From positions 1,674,001 to 1,738,000 of the forward strand of contig QYRS01000006.1 of NCBI GenBank assembly GCA_006503535.1: DNA of 64,000 nt, given 5' to 3'. This stretch comes from Arthrinium phaeospermum (taxonomy: Eukaryota > Ascomycota > Sordariomycetes > Amphisphaeriales > Apiosporaceae). The translations under genes were made by a program, and so were the position numbers. The notes under the pieces are model-generated. The model was not told the DNA's origin. It ran no database searches and saw nothing but the letters and a program-made list of their open reading frames with translations. Positions 1 through 10,900 of this stretch are shown here, piece by piece; the first letter of the stretch is position 1, and every line of letters starts with the position of its first letter.

Positions 1-648
1 GCGCCGTCTTTCCACTCACCCACATGCCGACAATCATGATGGTCAGAGGAGTGATGGCACTCTCAAAGACTCCCAGCAGGAAGCGGCAAGCCAGCATGCC
101 GCCGAAGTTGTGCGTCGCCGCGGTGATCATGAGGATGGAGCCCCATGTGATGACGCAGCCGCAGATGACCTTGGCCATGAGCGTGCGCTGGGCCAGGTAG
201 CTCCATGGGTACTCGGCGACCAGGTACGCCAGGTAGAAGGCCGAGGCGAACCAGCTGTACTGGTCTTGGTTGATTCCCGTGTCCTTGAAGAGGTCGAACA
301 CGGCGGCGTAGGAAAGGGCTTGCTTGTCGACATCTGCGTATTGGTGTCTCCTGTCAGTCAAAGTCCTCCTCACTGGACCTGAAATAAACCCTGGGGGCTA
401 TGCTTACACTGAAGGATGCCAGTCCCTGCCAGCAAGGGCAGCAAGACGAAGTCGACTTTGCGGACGAGGCGTTTAACTGCTGCTTGATCGCTCAAGAGCT
501 CCCCGAGGTAGTCATGGGTCAGGTTGTTTTCCCGGAGAAACGTCTCGGTAGCATCTAGGTCGTTGGTAACGGGCACATCTGCGATGCTGATCGAGTCTCC
601 TCTCTTGGTCTCCGGTTCTACCTTGTCGTCGACCTTTTTGCCTTCCAT
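1..648 (-). CDS. MFS transporter, allantoate permease (anion:cation symporter)-like, 5' part only
   Basis: This is a membrane solute transporter that runs off the left edge of the window. Exons read 648-408 and 333-20 on the minus strand; the intron at 334-407 has donor GTAAGC and acceptor GCAG, and a second donor (GTGAGT) lies at 19-14. Spliced, the junction gives LQYVDKQALSYAAVFDLF, followed by QYSWFASAFYLAYLVAEYP and RFLLGVFESAITPL, which are hallmarks of the first transmembrane helices of the Dal5-like family. The N-terminal 60 or so residues are charged and cytosolic. I chose the ATG at 648 (MEGKKVDDKVE); the frame is open up to 789, but that extension is unlike the family. It is divergently arranged with the esterase at 1190. 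The substrate cannot be told from sequence. Confidence 0.8.
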
Positions 649-1189
649 CTCTTTAACTGACAGTAAAAGGGCCCAAATGATGATTAATGATGCATGCACT
701 GTTGATACTGAACAGAAAGAGCGACACGCCGGAAACCGGACATCATTGCATTGAGGAGTAGTAGTACTGCCCTGCCCATCTACACCCATTATCTCTCTAT
801 CTTAGTCCTTATCATCCATTGGCCGCCCAAAACCGGTTATGCTAGCCGTCAACCCCGGATTTGCTGATCTGCAATGATACGGGGGGTTAGCGCCCCACCG
901 TGCCTGACGCAACGAGCCAATGGCGCCGATAGCCATATCACCGGGCAGTTGTCCGAAAATACCACCCTACGTGATCGGAGCGGCACCGATGCAACTACTA
1001 GACTCCCTTGGGCGATAAAGGCACGCCATCATACCCCAACTCCAACTCCAAGGGCTGAGGGGATCGACGTCGGTACCAATAGATTGTCCGACGCCAATGC
1101 GACAAAAGGCTACCACCCACCACTCAGTTAGCGAACCCAAGTTCCCGTATTGCCCAGTAACTCGTTAGCGATCCATCCATCCCTGTATC
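649..1189. other. Divergent intergenic region between transporter and esterase
   Basis: About 540 bp separates the two divergent start codons and should hold both promoters. I see no convincing ORF, RNA gene or repeat here. Confidence 0.5.
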
Positions 1190-2981
1190 ATGTCAGCAGT
1201 GCAAGACTCAGAAAGCCGGCCGCGGGTCACCCTCCCGCAAGGCACGGTGGTCGGCGTCACCCAAACCGGCGCCTACCCCAACCCCGTCGACGCCTTCCTC
1301 GGCATCCCCTACGCGCAGCCCCCAACCGGCGACCGGCGGTTCCGGCCACCGGTCAAAGTCGAGAAGGCCGCCCCGGGAGAAGAAAAGATCATAGATGCCT
1401 CGCAGTTCGGCCCCCGCGCGCCGGCGAAGCAGTTCCTGATCATCGGCCCGAAGCTGGCGGAGAGCGAGGACTGCCTCACGGCCAACGTGTTCCGGCAGCA
1501 GCAGTCTACGGGCTCCTCCGATAAGAAGCTGCTCCCGGTGGCCCTCTACATGCACGGCGGCGCCTTCAACCGCGGCAGCGCCTCGATGCACGACACGGCG
1601 TCCATGGTGGGCTGGTCGGCGGCGCCCTTCGTCGCCGTCTCGTTCGGGTACCGGATCGGGGCGCTGGGGTTCCTGCCGTCGGGCCTGAGCGCCAGGGAGG
1701 GCGCGCTCAACCTCGGGCTCAAGGACCAGATCTTGATGATGGAATGGGTGCAGGAGAATATCCATCTCTTTGGCGGGGACAAGGACAACGTGACGCTGAT
1801 TGGATTGTCGGCGGGTGCACACTCGGTAAGCAATTCCCAGCACCGGTTGGTGTATATCATACATATATATGTTCCTGGGTACTAACAAAGTTCAATGAAA
1901 GATCGGCCACCACCTCCTAAACTACGAAGAAGGCAAACCGCCCCTCTTCCACCGCGCCGTAATGGAATCCGGCGCCCCCACGTCCCGGGCCGTGCGGCAC
2001 CCCGACGCCGCGATCCACGAGCAGCAGTTCGCGGACTTCCTGGACGCCGTGAAATGCCCGAAAGGCACGCCTGAGTCCGAGGTGTTTCCGTACCTGCGGT
2101 CGCTGCCCGTCGACGTCATCGCCGCGGCCCAGACCAAGGTCTTCTACGAGTACAACCCGAGCCTGCGCTGGGCCTTCCAGCCGGTCATCGACGGCGAGAT
2201 CATCCGGCAGCGGCCCATCGACGCCTGGCGCCGGGGGGAGTGGCACAAGATGCCGCTCCTGACGGGCTTCAACGGCAACGAGGGCTCGCTGTACGTCAAC
2301 AAACAAATGGAAACTTCCGAAGAGTTCACCCAGTTCTGGAAGACGCTGCTGCCCCAGCTGAGCGATGAGGATGTGTCCAAGATCAACGAGCTGTACCCGG
2401 ACCCCACCACGGACCCGTCCTCCATCTACAAAGTCGAGGGTCCTTTGGCAGAAAAGGGCGGGGTCGGCAGGATGTACAAGCGCATCGAGGCCGCGTACGC
2501 GCACTACGCCTACGTGGCGCCCGCGCGGCAGACGGCGCACCTCGCGGCGGCATCCCACAAAAAGGACGCGCCGCCGCCCGTGTACCTGTACCACTGGGCG
2601 CTGGAGAAGACGCTGGTCAACGGCGCCGCGCACGGCGAGAACATGCTGTACGAGGTGCGGGACCCGGCGACGTGCCGGGTGAGCCCCGCGCAGGACGAGC
2701 TGGCGCGCGTGCTGCACGCGTACGTCACGAGCTTCATCTGCACCGGGGACCCCAACGGGGTGGCTGGTGTGGAGCGGCCGAGATGGGAGGCACACTCGAG
2801 AGACGATGGGGATAAGAAGTTGAAGATGATTTTTGGGAAGGGCAATAAGGAGTTTGTTGGAGATGCTTCGGGGGCCGATGGAAACCTGCCTCCGCCGCCA
2901 CCGGCGGAGTTGGTCGAGGATGTTTGGGCCAAGACGGAGTCGGACTTTTGGTGGGATAAGGTAGAGATCTCCCAACAGTGA
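1190..2981 (+). CDS. Type B carboxylesterase/lipase (alpha/beta hydrolase)
   Basis: This is a carboxylic-ester hydrolase of the COesterase family. Exons are 1190-1825 and 1902-2981; the 76-nt intron has donor GTAAGC, branch site ACTAAC at 1881 and acceptor AAAG. The product is 571 aa, normal for the family. Visible motifs are GIPYAQPP near the N-terminus, SEDCLTANVF, the oxyanion region YMHGGAF, and the nucleophile elbow GLSAGAHS with Ser207; the more usual motif is GESAGA, so Glu is replaced by Leu. Glu339 in GNEGS and His456 in GAAHGEN complete a plausible triad. No signal peptide is seen, so it is probably intracellular. It ends in EISQQ. It could detoxify or process ester metabolites, but no link to the cluster 20 kb away is visible. 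Confidence 0.9.
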
Positions 2982-5900
2982 TAGTGAAGCATGTCTGGTT
3001 TTCAGGGCAGCCATTATACAGACCTATATCCCATGAGTACCATGTCACTACGCTACAACGAACTTCCTCATTAGGTCCAAGAATTGCTGATCCTCGCTGT
3101 CTCGACTAGTTCAGGTCTATTTACGCCGTATTAGTTAGCTTGTAAGATGCGAGGCTGTTCAAGTATGCTAGTATATGATATGATAGCTGAAGAGAAACAT
3201 TACACCCCTCGGTTCACTACATAGCTCGGAATAACCGTCGATCCAACTCTGTGACTCCGGTAACATAAACGCGTATACCCCACGGGTCTGGCAAACTTCA
3301 GCATCACGCCAGTCCATCAAGTTCGAAGAGGAGCTTCTCAGTGTCTTAGCCCGTGTCGTAAAAGCCCCACTCATCAACCTCTGACTGCGTAAGTTGGTTT
3401 TCCTGGCAGGCCGTTCCTCCCGTATCCTGTCCATCTCTGTACGCACGGGATAATAAGAGCAGACCTGGCTGCTTACCCCCTAACCGTACGAGGCAAGCAG
3501 CTCGTAGACACCCACACCCGCACCACTGGAAAGCCTTCTTAAACTTCTTACTCAGGGCCCCTCGAGAAAAGCTCCTAGCGGCATCGATTGATTCGTTACA
3601 CGTGGCGCCTCGCCCATGACATGATCCTTCATTAGTCCCGTTTGGGTAAGCCGCCATATGACAAGCACCTAGACCGTTGGGTTTTGCGGACAGCCTTCTT
3701 GTCAGAAATTTCGCTATTGCAGTCTTGCACGCATATCTGACTGTATCCCCAAATACTTTATCAGATCATCGTCTCCCCTAAATCGGCGAGAAGCCTGTTG
3801 GCAAGCACTCATATTCAGTTATTATCTTGGGAACAAGTTCAACTCCGGACGATTAAACTAAAGAGTTGGCAAGTTCCAAAATACCAGCTGCGGTTACATT
3901 CTTCTTTCAAGCTGAATGCGGAAGAGATGGAAAGAGGCAATGGGCCTTTACGTATATGGAGTGTAAGCTGATGGCGCACCTCCTCGGCAGAACCAGACTG
4001 CCGGGCCACGATCGACGATGAAAAGCCGGCCATAGCTCCTTCCATCATGTTTCAGACTAAACAGTGCGGTGCATGACATCTGAATCAAGAAGAGATTGCG
4101 TGAGATTGCGTAAGACCGTGCCGCTTCGCCGAAGCTGAGACCTTGAAGGACTCAACTCCCCAAAATATCTCAGCGTGAGGAATGAACAGTGGCACAGTAT
4201 GTGACCCTCGTTATACCCTCCAGTTACGAGAAGCAAACCGGGAAGGCAGACTGGCATGTTGATAGGTCGTTTAGCGACGCCAAGGAACTAGTCATCAGCC
4301 ATGGGTGTCCATCTTGCAGGTATGATAACGGTATGAGCAACATCCAAAAGTGCCACATCTCTACATTTGGAATTTGGTCGTTCAGCTTCTCTAATATACG
4401 ACTCGGTTTCCCGTTTCCTCGCGATGAGCATAGCGGGTGGTGGTAGTGTCTTGGTAATCCAGATACTTCTGGCGTTGCTTTTCTTCAATAAGCCGCACGA
4501 AGCCTACTTATACGGAGGCAAAAGGTCAGACACAGGGCTTGCTTATGGCTGACTGGTTGATATTTTGAGTGGTCTGTTGCTGACAGCCAAGTATGCCACT
4601 TACTTTTGTCGCCGGGTGAGCGGCGACGTCGCCGGCGGTCGTCAGCCCAGCCCCAGCTCAGCTGCCTGCGTTGTCCCAGGTATTACCTAGGCTGCAAGTA
4701 TTTTGTCTATTTCGGGCCGCCACAACGTCAGGATTAGACAGGTCGAAAGGATCCCTGGGTATTGGAAAAATAACGTCAGTGTAGTAACCATGTACGTCCT
4801 CATTTCGGAACATCACTTCCTCCAGGATCCGTATTCCGGGGGGTCTCAATCCCTCCGACTTCAAAGGGCCCGGTCGACACGTCCGCAATAGTGGTTTTCG
4901 AAGGATCAAGGGGTTGTGGTGGTGTGTCCTAAAAAAAGAAACCAACCCCGTCTTTCGGGATGATCCCCCGTTTCATTTTCTTGGGGATTCGGCACCGAGT
5001 CATTGCATATCGGGCTACACAGCCAACAGACCAAGGAGAGAAACCACCGGTCCCCCCTCCTCATGCTCCCCGGATGCTACCCTCCACAGTTCGCTCTAGC
5101 ACTCATTGGTCCCCAAAACGCAAGATAAGGCTGCATAGTAAAAGCTTGGTTTAGAAAACCCCCCACGCCGCCCCCCATAACCGATTTGTCACGATAACGA
5201 GGTAAATATGTACTTGGTCTGTGTGGGGGAAGCATATCGCTCCATGTGGGAAAGTAGCATTGCCGTGCCGCACGTCAGCCGTCGCTCATGCGCCTCCGAC
5301 CCGCGTTTCTAAAGTCAACCGCGTGTTTCCAAATGCGTAGTAAGGAAATATCCACTGCAGCCGACATCCATCTCCATCTGGGCATATTTGCCATAAGTAG
5401 GAGGGGATAGAACGAGAGGAAGCCAAAAAGGAACGGAGAAAGAACAGGCAAATAATCCTCCGTGGTTGTCAGCAAAGTAGGCGGCGGGAAAAGGAAAACA
5501 GCCCACCCCGCCACAGTTTGGGTTGCCAACTCAATCACAAGACAAGGATCTCGTCATCCTAACCGGACAATGGGGACAACCGGAGATGTTCCCCTTCTCG
5601 ATACTGACTTTTCTGCTGATAAATAAAATGGAGGATTCACGCCCAGGCAGATGATGACGTGAGCCAAAGGTTCTTCGAAGCTTCCCGCCTAAGGGCCCGT
5701 CAGCTCAGCCGCCACTCCGTATATATGCATGAGAAACAAAAGTAAAGTGCGGCTAAAGGGAGCCGAGTTTCCCCCCCATACGAGTAAGCCTCTCCAATAA
5801 TACAATGCCGTATCACAGACCTGGAGCCTATATATATAACAACTCGAGACTATTCAATCCTTTGTCATGAAGCTTACTAGGACGCCACGAGGACCGAGCA

Positions 5901-6902
5901 CGGCAAATCCCATGTCATCAAATGTACGGGCGGAGGCGACATAGTCTCTCACTGCATCCAGGTAACAAAGCTTCATGTAGTACAAAGTGTCTGACCGTTT
6001 CGGTATAGACAAGGATCAATCGAGTAGGGCTGAGAATATCCACTCCACCGTTTCCAGACTCCCGGTAACGTAAGAAAAAGACGCGGCCCTCCAGTTTCTA
6101 CTTTCCCTATTCAGAACGGAACCATCAGGTGATTTGGAAACCGAAGAAGCCGAAACTCCCAAATCGAGTCTCACCATGTGCACGGATTGCCCGAGGGCTA
6201 CCTATTCTGGGCAACCATATCGTCGGAAGTGTTTTGAATATGGTAGCTCAGCGTGATGAGCAGTAGAATATTATACGTAAAGTACAATCGATGTCACGCA
6301 AGTCGCAGTAGTCATACTACCTGACTGGTAACATGAGATGTAACTCAACAAGGTCTCTAATATCCGGTAAGTCCGAATATGACCCCGAAGATATTTGAGT
6401 CATTCCTTACAATATTACACGGAGTCCTACGATATAGCCATGGGCATTTCATCATTCGCCGCTTTAGATCACCTCGTCTTGCCAGCACGGCGAAAAAACA
6501 ACCACAGGCTTGTAATCAGTAATTTGAACGCCAGACAAGTGAAAAGTCTTGATCCCCCAAGTTATGCGTCACACTAGGAAAGGCAAATCGATGTCCCAAA
6601 TAGTCTATATGAAAAGAAAATAAATGGCATAACATTCGTGACCGGTACAGTGTGAAAAAAAAAAAAAAAAAAAAACGTGGAGATGGTAATTCTGATGATG
6701 CAAGAAATGGTATCTCTCCTTTTCCGAATCCCCGAACCGTGTTACCTACCTCGCGACCCTTTTTCGCAATGTACCAACATTGATGCATCCGTCAGCACAA
6801 CTCTGGATGCTCTAGCCTTCGCCACCCAAAAATGCACCTCGTATGTCTGAACTCAACACCGGAACCCGACCTCGGAAACCGCCTCTTATTGACTCACACC
6901 CA
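2982..6902. other. Gene-poor region
   Basis: About 3.9 kb with only short, unconvincing ORFs on both strands. It contains several tatata-rich stretches and a 21-nt A run at 6655-6675. No RNA gene or transposon end was recognised. Confidence 0.45.
6655..6675. repeat. Poly-A homopolymer run, 21 nt
   Basis: An uninterrupted run of 21 adenines lies in the gene-poor region, about 230 bp beyond the 3' end of the proline-rich minus-strand gene. No retroelement body precedes it on the plus strand, so it is listed only as a simple repeat. Confidence 0.9.
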
Positions 6903-7967
6903 CTATGCAACGCCAATGCACTCCTCGTGTACCCATGAGAAACAGAGACTTGAAATGTTCTTCAATAGTGAATTCTGAAAACGGTTGCAGCCGTCAATAC
7001 CTTCGATCTTCGAGGGGCACGTTAGGGCCGTAGAAACCCCCCTCTTCCCCCCGGAAGCCTGACATGCCAGGCAGACACCACCGCCGTAAACACGAGTGTG
7101 GCGTTTCCACCCCATTCCAGCGTCATCCGTAACCGAAATGATCTCGCCATGAACCTCGACCTCGTCTTGGGCGAAGGAGTCATGCGGCGGGGGAGGCAAC
7201 ATGGGGTTGGATGATGGGAACGAATGGGGCGTGAAGGACGGCATGCTGGCATCAAAATCTGCAGACGAGACATCCTGCGGTGGACCGAATGAGAGCGTAT
7301 GGGTGTAGGATACTCGTTGAGACGAAGTAGGGTATCCCTGAAACACAGGCGCGGTGGTCGAGGATGTCGACGAGGCAGCAGAGTAGTCCGGGTTCTGTTG
7401 CTGATAGAACGGGGTGGCTGTATCGCCCGAGATAGAAACTGCCTCGCTATGACGCCTCTCTTGGAAATGGAAGGGCCCGGTCTCTATCGCCAGAGGTGTC
7501 ATTGGAGGTGGAGGTGGAGGTCGTGAGGCGAACCTCAGAGGCATTATCTCTTCCGCTGGGGCGCCGCTAGGACTACCATCGCGAACCGCATCGCTCTCGT
7601 GTTGGGGCCCATAGGTACTGTTGTCTGCGTGTCGCGGCCTTGCTTTCTTGCTCCCCTTCCGCCGGTCCGTCTTCGACGACTGATTGGTTGGCATGGCGGA
7701 CTTAGTGGTGCTGATGCCACGTGATTGACCCGAAAGATTTCTCTTCAAGCTGTCCCGTTGTCCCGCTGGATGTTGGGGGCCCGTCAAGTGTCGCGTTAAC
7801 AGTGATCTGTTCCACGATGTGAACTTGAAGTAATATGCCACCATGAGCGACAAGCAAACAACTAAAAACGCCAAGTTTATAACCCGGCGTGATGGGCTTG
7901 GGGAGTCAATAGCAAGGGCGACGACGTTGATCTTGGCCTGTTCAGAAGGGCGACTGACTGCGGGCAT
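6903..7967 (-). CDS. Proline-rich single-pass membrane protein with apparent C-terminal frameshift
   Basis: Single open frame of 354 aa starting MPAVSRPSEQAK at 7967. One hydrophobic segment at about residues 28-46 (INLAFLVVCLSLMVAYYF) suggests a type II/III membrane anchor; the rest is a low-complexity, Ser/Pro-rich tail with a PPPPPP run. Near the C-terminus WKRHTRVYGGGVCLACQAS looks like the strongly conserved end of a family of fungal hypothetical proteins that I recall only loosely. Right after it the frame runs through two G6 runs (plus-strand C runs at about 7037-7053). One extra base in the first run would give GGFYGPNVPLEDRRY and a stop at 6994-6996, which looks much more like a real terminus than the present tail. 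Function unknown. Confidence 0.65.
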   Translation of the reverse strand: MPAVSRPSEQAKINVVALAIDSPSPSRRVINLAFLVVCLSLMVAYYFKFTSWNRSLLTRHLTGPQHPAGQRDSLKRNLSGQSRGISTTKSAMPTNQSSKTDRRKGSKKARPRHADNSTYGPQHESDAVRDGSPSGAPAEEIMPLRFASRPPPPPPMTPLAIETGPFHFQERRHSEAVSISGDTATPFYQQQNPDYSAASSTSSTTAPVFQGYPTSSQRVSYTHTLSFGPPQDVSSADFDASMPSFTPHSFPSSNPMLPPPPHDSFAQDEVEVHGEIISVTDDAGMGWKRHTRVYGGGVCLACQASGGKRGVSTALTCPSKIEGIDGCNRFQNSLLKNISSLCFSWVHEECIGVA

Positions 7968-10900
7968 GTTGGCTGTTTAAGACGGTTTCAAGATCCTTGC
8001 CTCTCTTTGCCTGTGCCGTATATATGGTCAAAATAGGAGGGACCGATGGTGGCTTGAACCGGGGGGTTGAGGTCACGGAGTGGACCAGGCTGACAGTTGG
8101 TATGACCTGCCTCACGAGCAGATACATCCACAATCTCCGGCTGGACACGAATTGTCGGACGAACCGTATTAGACCACGTAAAAAGGGCCTTATGTCGGGC
8201 CTGTTTTACTCGAGGTGACCGACGTGGCCGAGTCTCGGGAGGAAGGGGGTGTTATTGACGAAGGTACTGTAGTACACAGGGGACAGGCCGGTCTAACATG
8301 AGGATGAAGCAGGTGACCATTGGGATCCCTCAAAGTGACGGGGGTTGCGTAACCTGTCAACAAAGAAACTTGCGACAACAGTGCATGCGGCTTGATTTAT
8401 AACAGAATGACAGTCGTATGTGCCGTGCGGCAAGGTTGAGGATGACGCTCACGTAAAGCAGTAAAAGTTATGCAGATGTGGTAGTGTTGTGTGAAGGATC
8501 AGATGAGATGCGACGGGAAGAGAGGACCATATGTATAAGCCAAAGGTACCCGGTATCAAACAAGGGTAAGCATGATGAAAAGATACTTGGCCAAAATGGG
8601 CCAGGGAACAATTGACCATTAGCTGAGAAGCGGGATCTGGAAATCAGATGAACCGCTTAGGGGAAGGGTGTGTCGGTAGGTCTCGCATGGTGAAAGCATT
8701 TTGCCTTTTCGGGTCCTTCCAGCTCTCAGTCAGTCAGCCTCTCGCTCAGTCGGCTCCTTTCCTTGGGGAAGGGGAGGCGACGGTCCTGATCGGACTGACT
8801 CGGCGGCTTGCGTCTTTGGAGGCGGCCTGCTTCTGGGCAGAGTCATTGGATAGAGGCAATGCGCTCTGAGACTTGCGGGCGGACTGACTGGGGGCAGCTG
8901 AACGCATTCCGTCGCACTTGAGGTGGAGTGAAAGCACCACCTTGCTAGTCCTAAAGCTAGGCTAAGGTGCTGTAGCTAGTGATTGTGCAGGAATGGTTTA
9001 GTAGATAGTGGGGAATAAACAGCAGCGAAATTATGGCAGAGTCCATGTTTATTGCTGCAGTCAGCAATGCGGTGCTAGGTATGATCTGCCGCGCAGCATC
9101 TATATGCAAGCAGTGTCGTGGTAGACGTCTTGTCGGGGTGGGTGTCCATCGCTGGCGAGCCACCTCGCTTGAGGGGGCTGCATGCAACGAAGTTGGTTGA
9201 CTTTGCAGTGACCCAAGTACTACTGCCTGCATATTGACGTGGGGATGACTTCCCACACAGCAAGTCGTGTTTGTTTTGCTGTTGTCTGGGTCCGCTACAG
9301 GGCGGTTGGTCGCTGTTTTTAGTCCACTGGAACTGCATGTAAGACGGCTTTTCGTTGACGACCTAGGCGCTCACTCGCTCGCTCGCTGCAAGCAAAGCAT
9401 GCGCGGATAGCTATCTCGCGGCTTATTCAACCCTGATAAAATGCAGTGCGTGCATGGTGATCGCGCGTGACGTGCCAAGGACATTATTTGAAAGATGTAA
9501 CTGTTTGCATCCAAGTCCACCGACAACAAGCACAGCCAGCTTGACGCCTGGTTTGTCAATGGCCGGCTTCGGTCTTGTTTGTTGACGCCCACGGAGGTCG
9601 AGCGGAAGTGGTCGAGAAACCATGTAAGCGGTCTCGCGTTTGGCGGCCACTGGATACGAACTGGCTGGAAAAGTATCGTGACCAACGGGGATTAGGGTTG
9701 TTTTCAAATTTGCAATCAGTCATCCACCTGTCATCCACTTCCAGATGGGAAAAAGAGGTCTCCCCTGCCGAAGAGGATTGCTGCGCCACCGAGCCGCGAA
9801 AATACATGGCATGGAAGGAACTTGCAAATAGAGCCGAAGGAGCAGCTAGCTAGCCTTGCGCCCTTGGCGGCGAATCTGACAGAACAAGCTCTGATGCGAT
9901 GGAACGAGGTGGTGCCCGTCCTGAGACCAACCGCGTGCCCTGTGCCTAGTGTCCTGTGTGCTGGGCCAAGATGTCGTTGGAGAATGGTACATGTGAGAAC
10001 TGCTGTCGGTAAATAGCTCTGAATGACGTCTCCCTCAGATTGTACCTGTTTGTTTGCCAGTTGCGTGCAGCGCCTGTACCACTTCAGCTGGCGGGCTGAG
10101 CGAATCGCTGCCCGTTAAGGAAAGAGAGGGTTGAAGCCTTGCCTTCCAGGTGCCTGGTGCATGTGCCACCAACATGGAAGGCACCTGCGCGCTACGCTTG
10201 CACTTGCCCCTCTTGTCCTTGCCCATGTCCTTGCCCCCTCGTGTCGTAAACCAACTGAGGTCTGATTGAAAATTGCCCGCATTGAAGATCTTCAGGCTGG
10301 TAGTTGGCAATTGGCAACTTATGAGTGCCACAGTTACTTGTTGGAACCATTCTATCCCGAGATTGGACATGCTCTCTCTGGTGGTCTGGTTTAGTGTACT
10401 GCTAGTTCCAAAAGTTCAGCTGATGTGAGCCCCCCCAAGTGCCAAGTGGGTGCTGATAGCCCCAACCACTGGGTTCAATCTATCTCGATTGAAACCATGC
10501 ATCAATGCATTGAGCTTGGGGTGTTCGGCATAGGGCAGAAACCCGTGCATCAATATCCCCGAGATCGTGGCGGGTTGCTGCTGCTGTGGTGGTAGTGGTG
10601 GTGGTACCGCTGCTGCTCAAACTTCTGAACCGCCCGGCCCCCAATCAGCATGTTTCTGTCGCCATGTTGGCTGCCGTTCTGGCCACTGGCCAGGATCCTA
10701 AATCTGTAATTGTCGAATCAGGTTGTCGTAGTTTGACCTCCGGAGCCTAGGCCGGTGCAAGACAGTGGGCCACTATCCAGACGATAATGACCTGTCGACC
10801 AGCGTTCAGGATACCTAACCAACAGCATGTTGATCAATGGACATAATCACCTGTACATGTGCAAATTTACCCACACACGTAGATATTACCTAACGGCCAG

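Noticed and set aside
3346..3657. Minus-strand ORF with CGCGCL and basic segments, considered as a transposase relic
   Set aside because: No DDE, helix-turn-helix or terminal-repeat evidence; frame broken on both sides.
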